This document shows positions 47,401-54,847 of a DNA stretch of 64,000 bases, in pieces. Both the position numbers and the translations under genes were made by a program. The number at the start of each line of letters is the position of its first letter. The stretch's first letter is position 1. The stretch is from Xanthocytophaga agilis (lineage in GTDB: Bacteria > Bacteroidota > Bacteroidia > Cytophagales > 172606-1). The stretch is from contig NZ_JASJOU010000003.1 in the NCBI RefSeq assembly GCF_030068605.1, positions 124,001 through 188,000 of the forward strand, read 5' to 3'. Below the pieces are notes generated by a model. It ran no database searches and was not told the DNA's origin. It saw nothing but the letters and a program-made list of their open reading frames with translations.

Positions 47401-49712
47401 TCACTGATGGTATACAAATCGATCCGATCCAGTTTCTCAAGAGTATGCCCCCCTTTTGTATCTTTTTGCATAGCTGCATCCTTTGCGGGAGCATCCAATC
47501 CATCCTGACGGGCACTAGTCCGAAATACAGCCACATGGGTTTTGGTCTCTATCTTTTTGACCAGATAGATTTCTTTCTCCCCGTCTGAAAGTGCTCCTCT
47601 GTCATCTATCGGATCAGACAAGGTACCACGCTGATAGAGCATTCCCGTGTAAGGCAAACGCCATTTATACCATTCATTGGTATTGTTGTTTTTATCGTTG
47701 TTCTCACCATATAGTTTTGTATAATGAAACAAGGTATATCCACCCGGATCTGTCGCATCAGGACCATCAAGGTTAATATCGGTAAAATCAGGTGTAGTGA
47801 TCTGGGTTAACAGATAGGTAGTAGCATAGGCACTCTCATACGGGTCTGAACCGGAATTTAGCCGTTCTTCCCCTAGTTTGACAGGATTGGAATCCTTGTC
47901 AATCTTGTCCCCATAGATCAAATAATTGCTTTCAGGAAAAAGACCTCCGACCCCAAACTGCAAATGACGTTCATTACGTGAATAGACTGGCAAGGCATAG
48001 GTATACTGCATACCCGATGTATTGTAAACACTAAATTCTCCAATCCGATCTGCATTACTGGTATTCGTTCGGTTAGCCTGATTATTTATATCAATCCGAC
48101 GGGAATAGGCACGGGCAGTAAACTTCCCTGCAGAAAACATACTGGCGTTGGTGTTGTAGCCTATAAAGGAAGCCCTACGATTACGTTCAGTAAGAAAATT
48201 GGGAACAGCATTGGGGGTAGTAGGCAGAATCGGGTTTCGATTACGGGAAATAGTAGCCTGAACTGGCAGATCCACACTCATCGAATAATTCAATACCCCT
48301 CCCTGATCGTTGTTAAACCGGAAAAAGATATCCTCATCATTGGAATCATTGGTAGCCCCAGCAGGCGTAGTGAAAGAGCTAATACCTTTATCCCATTCCG
48401 ATTCGGTTAGCGTTTGTGTACCTGCTTCCCCAGTTCCACCCACGCCAAAGGGATTTCCCACATGCAAATCGACCCCTCCGTTGGTAAAAGCAGTTCTACT
48501 TTCCGAAAAAGTAGGATAAAACTGACCAATATTTTTGTGATATAACCGAAATCCACCACCTACTCCTTCTCCGTTTACCACAAAATTATCGGCATTGTTA
48601 AAGGCCATTCCCAGAAACTTATCCCGTCGGATGTACGAGGTTTCTTTCTCAGTATAATAATCACTTACAAGCCCATCCTGATTCGTATTTGGAGCCCCAT
48701 CAGCGGATGACGCATACATATACCCATAGGATCGAGAGGTTCTATTTCGATCATTACGTTGTACGCTCAGGCTTCCGGAAATACGTAATTCTGCTCCTGC
48801 AGGTATAGCAATATTCCCTTCTAACCCCACATTGACATCTGTAGAAAATCCTGTATAAGGGGTAACCGACAGAGGCCGCACCATTTCTGAAAAAGAAAAT
48901 AATCCATGATTTCCACTTAAACTTAACACAGCACCTGAACTCCCTAGATGTCCTTTGGCAGCTGCATCTTTCTTAAACTCTCCTTTCTCAGCAGAGATAT
49001 AATTTAAAAATGTATACGGATTATAACTTGCTCCAAAAGTTAGTCCATCGGGAGATTCATTCAGGGAAAGATTTAAACTCCCCGCCAAACTCTTATAAGG
49101 ACTTACTCCTACAGAAAAACTTCGGCCAGATTCCGAACCACTTAGTCCTAAGCTTACATTGGTCGCTCCATTAAATAGTTTTGTACTCATGCCTACATAG
49201 GTGTTGTAGCCAAACCCATTATAATTATTGTATCGTATTCCTACATCGGCTGAAACAGGAAGTTCTTTACTAAATACCTCTCCAGAAGCGCCTCCTCCAG
49301 CAGAAACTGTCCAGTTAATAGGCATTTTATTCCAGTATTTAACCTTATTTCCCTTATCATCATCTGGAATACCCCGCATATTGCGATTTATTGAACCAGG
49401 AGTCAGGGACCAACCATATCCTACCCAGGATGCTTCCTCCTCTGAGGACACTCCGCTATGATAAGCCAACGTAAGTGGATAGGAACTTCCCTGTGGTCCC
49501 GGAACGGTCAGTAATGGTAAGTTATAGGTAAAATCTCCTGTAAAGGGATTGACCATCTCACTGGTTGAGACCGATTCAAAACCTGAAAACTCGGGCTGTG
49601 AAGGACCACTGGTCAAAGCCAGTACAGTAGTGGGGGCAACAATCTGAAACAGAAAACAAAACAGGAGAACAAAGGCAATGCAGCGATAAAGTGACCGGGG
49701 TCGGGTAAACAT
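44415..49712 (-). CDS. SpvB-like giant secreted protein of the Rhs locus
   Basis: The protein has 1,765 residues from the ATG at 49712; an 11-residue longer frame starts with TTG. The signal peptide region is CIAFVLLFCFLFQIVAPTT. Residues ~45-130 read SEMVNPFTGDFTYNLPLLTV, PGPQGSSYPLTLAYHSGVSS and ASWVGYGWSLTPGSINRNMR, the start of the SpvB/TcaC-type domain of insecticidal toxin-complex B subunits and their Bacteroidota relatives. The rest is long, beta-rich and without clear YD repeats. It is the first gene of the presumed operon that ends in the Rhs toxin. By analogy with TcB/TcC cocoons it may form part of the shell that holds the toxin, but this is inference. Confidence 0.75.
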   Translation of the reverse strand: MFTRPRSLYRCIAFVLLFCFLFQIVAPTTVLALTSGPSQPEFSGFESVSTSEMVNPFTGDFTYNLPLLTVPGPQGSSYPLTLAYHSGVSSEEEASWVGYGWSLTPGSINRNMRGIPDDDKGNKVKYWNKMPINWTVSAGGGASGEVFSKELPVSADVGIRYNNYNGFGYNTYVGMSTKLFNGATNVSLGLSGSESGRSFSVGVSPYKSLAGSLNLSLNESPDGLTFGASYNPYTFLNYISAEKGEFKKDAAAKGHLGSSGAVLSLSGNHGLFSFSEMVRPLSVTPYTGFSTDVNVGLEGNIAIPAGAELRISGSLSVQRNDRNRTSRSYGYMYASSADGAPNTNQDGLVSDYYTEKETSYIRRDKFLGMAFNNADNFVVNGEGVGGGFRLYHKNIGQFYPTFSESRTAFTNGGVDLHVGNPFGVGGTGEAGTQTLTESEWDKGISSFTTPAGATNDSNDEDIFFRFNNDQGGVLNYSMSVDLPVQATISRNRNPILPTTPNAVPNFLTERNRRASFIGYNTNASMFSAGKFTARAYSRRIDINNQANRTNTSNADRIGEFSVYNTSGMQYTYALPVYSRNERHLQFGVGGLFPESNYLIYGDKIDKDSNPVKLGEERLNSGSDPYESAYATTYLLTQITTPDFTDINLDGPDATDPGGYTLFHYTKLYGENNDKNNNTNEWYKWRLPYTGMLYQRGTLSDPIDDRGALSDGEKEIYLVKKIETKTHVAVFRTSARQDGLDAPAKDAAMQKDTKGGHTLEKLDRIDLYTISEYTKNGDNARPIKSVFFTYDYSLCQGVKNSSSNGGKLTLKKVWFEYYGVRNTGGKISPYVFEYSYPDFANANPYPAMYQSLGTNYQFTAAQQNPTFSYFLQDAWGNYQANGLTRFTNMQPWVNQQSQTGFDPAAWHLKVITLPSGGEIHVQYEQDDYAYVQDQPAHVMRSIDSVTGRRYFLQREGETDSELQTMAQAIRDQYGNKKNKLYFKFLYRLLGTSSTPQIGDCNAEYISGYVDIMDVGVQNGKVYIDLGSTQNGTQHELPNQVCVDFVQSQRVGKLTTGVSCVGISSFTNPVMEDATDLGKATENAAVGIVKKLVNMARINLGGSLCATMNTSLSYLKVPAAKDKKGGGVRVKRLLTFDKGVDGEKVLYGSEFIYKAPDPNRNNQLRSSGVAANEPSTIREENALVGFMPRFKQNFLSKAVAGIDKKQAEGPLGESLLPGPSVGYSRIIIRNIHSGKTNPGFAVKEFYTANQKVEQRAGQLTGNSTTNSTYAFWSDMTGIEAATQKLSLPLLLVNKYINSAWLTQGFSFYINDMHGKPKRDATYAGVYSENETDDLVKAVLVTEQKYDYFAPGEAVPVVDETTGKITLAKLGTEVDVTYGQKKVSEKKTQAGAVGDFTTLVVGIFPFPFPIVLPTTTAIQNETYVHTTTKIVRQTCMLRKQRTYADGIYHTDEYLAFDPNTGQPVWSKSYDEFAAIPGTTPSSSSPPAGAVVLASEKTQGGAYASHTQMAAWHYPGMRAKYLSENRKMAVSSVSYQNLGSGQGEYLNFAGSDMGAICTQLQQFVPGDLIEISPNVYYNTDAPDYFNRRIRIYPSSKLTTGTLPADGTISQITIVHTGRSNELTIPAGSTTYHNPDASWDLIRDTNGFITYRTRATNASGNANPYPFSIPVSANTSSLTGVGTFADDLSARYQTIESSSSGVFAVNQHPSYANMNISAYAAKIPAGCQINPESAEISNINFRFKKVGDKISLQLISFMITCGETKITIQN

Positions 49713-50687
49713 AAATTTATTTTTAAATCTGTATCCTAAATACAATAATAGAAAAAAATGTAAATATCTTTCTAAAACTTACATATTCATTACATAAGTA
49801 TGCAATACGTATCTATGTGTTACTCACGTACTTGAGGAGTTACTTTTAAATTTGAAACTGAGAAAGCAAAATCACTTTGCTGAAAGAAATGGTCTTTGCA
49901 GATGAATGTAGAAAACCCGAAATTATTTTTTCTGACTTTAGAATAAAATAAAGAATAGTACAGATTAACAATAATACTTTGAACCATAAACTACTATCTC
50001 TGCTATCAGATATTCAATATAAAGTAACACATATAAAGTCTGCAAAACAACATTAGTTCGCATTGATAATTGTTGTACTCTTGCCATTCTTTCATACACT
50101 GTAACAGTAATACTAAAAATAAATAAAAGAGAATAGATGAATGTATGAAGAAGTATAGAAATGATAAATTACACGTATACTATTGCAGAATTTATCTTAT
50201 TTAAACATTCCCAGAAAAGTATCTGTTCTATCTTTAAGAGAGGGAAATGAAAAAGATTCACGCATTCTTTAATATGCTGTATCTTTCTTACACGATAAAA
50301 ATTTTAATCTATTTCTGCATTCTGAGCAAATTCTAGTTTATCTATAATTTATACAAAAAACATTTAGTTTATAACAGGAGTAAAAGATCCTGGAGAAGGA
50401 GATTATCTATAACGTTAGAAAAGAGTAAAATACTAATGTAACCATGCAGTTCCAAAGCAGGTATACAGCAAAAAAAGACTGGATCACACCTCTGAACCTT
50501 TTTGCTTTGTGCTTTATGGTTTTATACTCTATAAATTGCCTCAGACAGAAAATCTATCAGTAACTTATTCTCTACTGCACCACAACCCGCTGAGTAGAAG
50601 CACCCTGATTGTTCTGAACATACCGATTTATGCTTTTTCTTTGTAAAGCAGGCTTAGCCCATGAGCTAATCTATGAGAAGAATCCTT
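49713..50687. other. Very AT-rich gene-poor region upstream of the Rhs operon
   Basis: Nearly 1 kb without a convincing gene; the operon promoter must lie near its left end. At about 50573-50650 the minus strand reads a short tail (SINRYVQNNQGASTQRVVVQ, stop) without a start, possibly a scrap of a secreted-protein C-terminus. Nothing else was recognised. Confidence 0.5.
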
Positions 50688-51120
50688 TTATTCTTCACTC
50701 TTGTGAGGGGAAGGAATAACAGGATCAGCTTTAGTAAACATCTTTACTATACTACCTCTTTCCATAGGAGAAAGAGTGGCTGGCGTTTCAATCCGGATAA
50801 TTTCTTCTATCTCTCCTTGTATATCTGTCAGATGAATTCTGAGTATATCCCCATTGTCAAATAAGATAAACGTCCCATTATAAAAAGAAGACCGAATCTG
50901 ATTAATTACAAGCTTTTTCTTCCAAATACCTAATTTTTTTGGCGTAATCTATTCTTGTATACTCTTCCTTTATGATATTTCCAGTTTCATACCAGATCTC
51001 ATTATATCCTTCTACATGGATACTTTCTTGTTTTAAAGAATTATAGAAAACTACTTCCAGATATCCTTCATACAGTCTGGATGCGCTGAAATAGATATCT
51101 GAAACCTCAAAATTCAACAT
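50688..51120 (-). pseudogene. Small gene broken by a frameshift in a run of seven A
   Basis: The frame from ATG 51120 (MLNFEVSDIYFSASRLYEGY) stops at 50902. Removing one base in the A7 tract (T7 at 50934-50940 on the plus strand) joins it to a downstream frame reading KKLVINQIRSSFYNGTFILF, then DNGDILRIHLTDIQGEIEE and ending SPHKSEE at 50688. The joined product would be ~143 residues. It may be a real decay, a phase-variable tract or a sequencing error. The family is not recognised. Confidence 0.7.
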
Positions 51121-51237
51121 AGATATATTATTATTTTCGTATAGAAGTCCTACAGGGAGAAAGTAAAATCAAAAACTACTTTTGTTGTTTCTTCAGCCAA
51201 AATATTACCAGTAGAGCCCTCATCTACGTATCATTTC

Positions 51238-51392
51238 ATTAGGATGATTCGTGTTACTATAATTTATGAGAAATTTATGAGAAGTTAGCCAGAAGCTAAC
51301 AACTGAAGGTATTTTGAGTTTACCTAAAAGGAGATCGTTATGGCTTCTGTATCCCTAAAAATCCAAAGTCAGACTGTACAATCTGACTTTGG
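51238..51392. repeat. Intergenic repeat family R2, copy 1, with hairpin
   Basis: Shares cattaggatgat, tactat.att and ttctgtatc.ctaaaaa with copies at 54660-54745 and 60152-60275. The right end forms a perfect 11-bp hairpin: ccaaagtcaga (51363-51373) with tctgactttgg (51382-51392). It also has gttagc-cagaa-gctaac near 51286. The terminator-like stem lies at the 3' side of the gene at 51419-51823. Confidence 0.75.
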
Positions 51393-51418
51393 CAAGTGTA
51401 AGGTATCATTTAGTAAAT

Positions 51419-51823
51419 CTATCTTAAAATTTCCGTCAGAAGAAATACCATTCCTAGTCCCCTTTGTAAAGTTTCCCCAATGGATTCATAGAGTATATGG
51501 AGTTTTTCAATCTCATGATCTGTTCTTAACAGTTTTGAACAAAGATGTACTTCTTCACCTAAAATCAGTACAGGTTCATACTCTAAGAACCAATCTGAGG
51601 GTCTGATCACTAACTGTTCCCGTAACCATTTTTCTATTGTTTGCTGAAGCAGAAAAAGCTCTTCTCCCTCAAAACGTAACTGCTTTTCAGTCATCAACAC
51701 AGTTTGAAGATTTGCATCAAGCATAATCATTAAGAATTCAAGAAGGTAATAACTATCACAGTGAAAGTAGAGTATATAATTTTCATACGGGTCCGGATCT
51801 CTACCAATTACTACTTCAAACAT
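51419..51823 (-). CDS. Hypothetical small cytoplasmic protein
   Basis: The protein has 134 residues, starting MFEVVIGRDPDPYENYILYF. No signal peptide, membrane helix or known motif was seen. The composition (acidic, Leu-rich, with a helical middle LRFEGEELFLLQQTIEKWL) resembles immunity-type proteins. It ends 26 bp before an R2 repeat hairpin. Function unknown. Confidence 0.55.
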   Translation of the reverse strand: MFEVVIGRDPDPYENYILYFHCDSYYLLEFLMIMLDANLQTVLMTEKQLRFEGEELFLLQQTIEKWLREQLVIRPSDWFLEYEPVLILGEEVHLCSKLLRTDHEIEKLHILYESIGETLQRGLGMVFLLTEILR

Positions 51824-52034
51824 ATAGTGTTAATTTAAATAATAAGCTCATCGTGTTTTCACCAAACCTTTCCCTATAAGATCAACGTTATTTATCATTA
51901 CAGCAGATGTTACTGTGCAAACTATAGCACAGGACTCGGTAGATTTGCAGTATCGGGGTGAACAAAAATATTTCAAACGATAGCCTCTTTGCAAGACAAT
52001 CATATTCTCTCCCAGAACTAATAGGGATGGAAGC

Positions 52035-52562
52035 CTATTCAGAAAGCCCATTTACTTTCCTGAACTTCAATATTCCATCTCTGGAAAGGCTAGTACTTCG
52101 TATCGAAAAGTTAATGATCAGACTTTCATTATCTATCTGATACGATTTAGTGGACAGCATCATTCTATAAAATTCACCTCTGTCTACTGCATCTGAATGG
52201 CACTCTTCGGACGCATCTACCCATACTGAACTTACCCTGGAATTGATAACACTAAACTTTCGATCTTTTACCCGGTAATAGCCCAATGACAGATGCTTTG
52301 TGTTTACCATAGTTCGCATCACACCCTTATCCAGAAATTCCACTTCAAATTTATGCGTACACCCCGTCAGGTATGCTGTAGGATCTATCACTTCTGTGAT
52401 ACCAGAAACAGGATGGGTAAACTCAGTTAGCACCCATTTCTTTCCTCTTAGTTCATCTGGAGTCTTGTCAAACACATACTGCAAACGGCAGGAGCTGCAT
52501 ATACCCCCTATCAGTAAAAGAAGATAAAATCTTACTAACCTGTTTGTACTACCCAAACGCAT
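52035..52562 (-). CDS. META/HslJ-like lipoprotein
   Basis: The protein has 175 residues from the ATG at 52562; the longer frame begins with 29 residues unlike a signal peptide. The lipobox region is LLLLIGGICSSC. After it, LRGKKWVLTEFTHPVSG resembles the first strand of META/HslJ-type domains, and GVMRTM, LGYYRV and ILKFRKV look like further strands. The upstream neighbour (52600-53067) has the same layout (TKWILNTYKRV, GTGYYKR, WLRFKRV), so the two are probably distant tandem paralogues. Role unknown. Confidence 0.65.
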   Translation of the reverse strand: MRLGSTNRLVRFYLLLLIGGICSSCRLQYVFDKTPDELRGKKWVLTEFTHPVSGITEVIDPTAYLTGCTHKFEVEFLDKGVMRTMVNTKHLSLGYYRVKDRKFSVINSRVSSVWVDASEECHSDAVDRGEFYRMMLSTKSYQIDNESLIINFSIRSTSLSRDGILKFRKVNGLSE

Positions 52563-52599
52563 ATTACCTGTTATTTGATTATATACCAACCTGACGAAA

Positions 52600-53067
52600 T
52601 TACAACAACACTCGTTTAAATCGTAACCATCCCCAATCTCCAGGATCATTACTAAAATGCAGCTCTATAGTTTTATCCCTTATCAGCAGGATAAAAGCAC
52701 TTATCATATCCGAGTAAAAATGAGAGAAATAGGTATCAAAGAGTTTGGGTTTCTTCGCTGCCCAACCGGGAGTATACCGTCTGACTGCCTTACCTGGCTC
52801 AATATCATAACATCTCCTTTTATTTCTTTTATAATACCCAGTCCCTATTACTACTCCGTCTACATAAAATTCTATACATCCTTTTTCACAGAAGGCAATC
52901 ATATATTGTGGATCTGGCGCTTTTAATTTCACTGAATCATCCACACGCTTATAGGTATTAAGTATCCACTTAGTATTAACCAATGTCATAATATCATCAC
53001 AGGCCCACTGAGCCTTTGCACGTATACTTGTTACTAGAAACAAAATAACCAAAGCAAGTTTTCGCAT
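52600..53067 (-). CDS. Secreted META-like protein
   Basis: The protein has 155 residues with a signal peptide (MRKLALVILFLVTSIRAKAQ). The strand pattern NTKWILNTYKRVDDS, GCIEFYVDGVVIGTGYYKRN and GDWGWLRFKRVLL matches that of the lipoprotein 37 bp downstream. Both proteins appear to be a pair of envelope proteins of unknown function. No catalytic residues were identified. Confidence 0.65.
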   Translation of the reverse strand: MRKLALVILFLVTSIRAKAQWACDDIMTLVNTKWILNTYKRVDDSVKLKAPDPQYMIAFCEKGCIEFYVDGVVIGTGYYKRNKRRCYDIEPGKAVRRYTPGWAAKKPKLFDTYFSHFYSDMISAFILLIRDKTIELHFSNDPGDWGWLRFKRVLL

Positions 53068-53182
53068 ATAACTAAACGTCTATCGTTTTTCAAACTACTA
53101 CCGAGCAGTCTTAACAAAATATATGTATACGTCCGAGCCAAGCCGTCTTTACTCGGAACAGGTAGGAGGTTAGCTTTGCAGA

Positions 53183-53389
53183 ATGACAGACAACTTACCT
53201 TTACAAGCTCGAAGGTTTCGGATCTACCAACGTTTCAAGCAAAGCAATCTAACCCGAGCTGCTTACTGTCGGCAAGAAGGCATTACAGCAGCCCAGTTCA
53301 TCTATTGGTGTAAACGCTTTGAACAAGAAAGCAATCCTACTGAATCCTCTAGTACTCTTGCCCAAGTAAGCACTCCTATACAAAGCTAA
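53183..53389 (+). pseudogene. IS66 accessory protein TnpA, truncated
   Basis: 68 residues: RFRIYQRFKQSNLTRAAYCR and then FIYWCKRFEQES are the HTH of the IS66 TnpA protein. Normal TnpA proteins are longer, and this one ends after the linker. Confidence 0.75.
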
Positions 53390-53392
53390 CAA

Positions 53393-53971
53393 ATACAGTC
53401 AAACCGATGAAACTACCTTAAGGGTACAGGATGCAAACAAGAAAGGAGCTTGTCATTTAGGCTACTTATGGGCTTACCATGCTCCTGTTGCAGACCTTGT
53501 ATTGTGTGACATCAAACTGAGAGAGGACAAAAGGGCCTTGCTCAATTGCTTACCAACTGCCAGGGCATGCTTCAGACAGATGGGTATGAAGTATACAATG
53601 ACAAACTCAAAATCTATTTGCAAGAGCAGTACACAAAGGTATTACCTGGTAGTCCCATTGGGAAAGCGATTGCCTATACGTTCGGGATTTGAGATAAACT
53701 CACCGTCTATCTCTATCACGGTCATCTTCAAATCGACAACAATGCAGTCGAGTACATAATCCGCCCTATTGCTTTAGGTCGTAAAAATCACCTTTTTGCA
53801 GGCTCATATCTGGCTGCTCAAAACGCAGCTATACTGTATTCATTTTTAGGATCTTGCCAACGTAATAACCTTAATCCGCATGCATGGCTAAGTGACGTAC
53901 TAGCGAAACTCAACAGTTCAGACTATGAAGGTAAGTTCTCCAATTTACTCCCTAATCGATGGAAAAAGTAA
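53393..53971 (+). pseudogene. IS66 transposase (TnpC) fragment with frameshift and nonsense codon
   Basis: The first piece reads TDETTLRVQD and GYLWAYHAPVADLVLCD. After a frameshift near 53520 it goes on as LAQLLTNCQGMLQTDGYEVY and KVLPGSPIGKAIAYTFGI, where a TGA replaces the expected Trp. It then continues DNNAVEYIIRPIALGRKNHL, FAGSYLAAQNAAILYSFLGS and ends NLLPNRWKK at 53971. The acidic catalytic residues can still be traced, but the frame is broken twice and shortened inside. Confidence 0.85.
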
Positions 53972-54089
53972 GGGTAAGCCTTTTCACGGTACTCAGGTGG
54001 ACGGGTACAATTCAAAAGCAGCAGAGGCTGTTGCTACAAAGGCAACAACTAATTTAAATAATCAAAGTGAGACAGTGTTAAAATAAAAT

Positions 54090-54440
54090 ATGGAGCGTAA
54101 AATCAAAGTAGTGTTTTTTTTAATAATTATATCTTCGATCGTTGCATGGATTGATTTTAAAATTAAGTCATCCGATCTTTCTTATTATCAAGGAAAGGAT
54201 GGAGGATTATCTATTAGATTATATTCTATTGTTTTATCGAGTGCACTTTTTTTTATGATCATTAGTAAAAAAAACAGAATTATATCTTCATTATATGGTT
54301 TTTTTGTTGGGATCGCATCGAGTATTCTGAGCTATATAATATGGATACATATTCTAGGAGATACCAGTTTGCCGTTCCATATAACAAGTATCTTACTGTT
54401 TATAGTAACTTTTTTTTTAATTGAAAAGCGAAAAACATGA
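54090..54440 (+). CDS. Small multi-pass membrane protein
   Basis: The protein has 116 residues with four likely membrane helices (~7-23 VFFLIIISSIVAWI; ~43-60 RLYSIVLSSALFFMI; ~67-90 SSLYGFFVGIASSILSYIIW; ~97-112 ITSILLFIVTFFLI). No family was recognised. It is one of the few plus-strand genes in the right part, lies just behind the IS66 remnant, and its AT-rich codons differ from the rest. Membrane-type immunity proteins look like this, but nothing proves it. Confidence 0.6.
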   Translation: MERKIKVVFFLIIISSIVAWIDFKIKSSDLSYYQGKDGGLSIRLYSIVLSSALFFMIISKKNRIISSLYGFFVGIASSILSYIIWIHILGDTSLPFHITSILLFIVTFFLIEKRKT

Positions 54441-54472
54441 AAGCTAAATTGGATCTTCGCTAGCCCAGATTG

Positions 54473-54494
54473 GCACCGGTCTTCGGACTGGTGC
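54473..54494 (+). terminator. Hairpin with a TTCG tetraloop behind the membrane-protein gene
   Basis: gcaccggtc-ttcg-gactggtgc: nine pairs including one G:T, closed by the very stable UUCG tetraloop. No long T tract follows, so the terminator call is moderate. Confidence 0.55.
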
Positions 54495-54659
54495 TGTTGG
54501 ATAAAATTGGATAAGAGTAAGTCAGTGATTTGTATCTATTCGAGTGAGGACATGTATTTGCCCGGATGCATACGGATCACTAACTCATCAGCCTTTATAT
54601 AATTAATAAGCAGGCAAAGTATTCTATTTAGGTTAACTGGCAAACACATTGCTGGTCGA

Positions 54660-54745
54660 AGGCTTACTTTATACGCAATTGTAAGCTATCTGAAATGGTT
54701 TCTGTATCCCTAAAAAGCAAAAGTCAGACACTGAGCTTGACTTTT
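54660..54745. repeat. Intergenic repeat family R2, copy 2
   Basis: gtaagctatctgaaatggtt followed by tctgtatccctaaaaagc and the stem aaaagtca ... tgactttt (54719-54726 with 54738-54745) matches copies at 51238-51392 and 60152-60275. It lies between the convergent ends of the membrane-protein gene and the NHL gene. Confidence 0.7.
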
Positions 54746-54847
54746 ACACTAGTTCTGGGTGGAATAAAGTGAGTTAATGCCAGACGAACCACAAGATCCC
54801 GAATAACAAGGTTTAGCCTGTCTACTTAGTTGAGAGTCATCAGTCCT

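Larger units (their letters stand above)
53183..53971 (+). mobile_element. Decayed IS66-family insertion sequence
   Basis: A helix-turn-helix TnpA-type frame is followed at once by the catalytic and C-terminal parts of the IS66 transposase. The TnpB gene and the transposase N-terminus are missing. Terminal inverted repeats were not recognised. It is the only IS trace seen in the window. Confidence 0.85.

Noticed and set aside
50573-50650. A T9SS C-terminal remnant ending QRVVVQ
   Set aside because: Only about 30 codons without a start or the usual PNP motif; too short to call.
51848-52051. A 67-codon minus-strand gene
   Set aside because: It overlaps the end of the META-like lipoprotein gene in another frame and lacks protein-like features.
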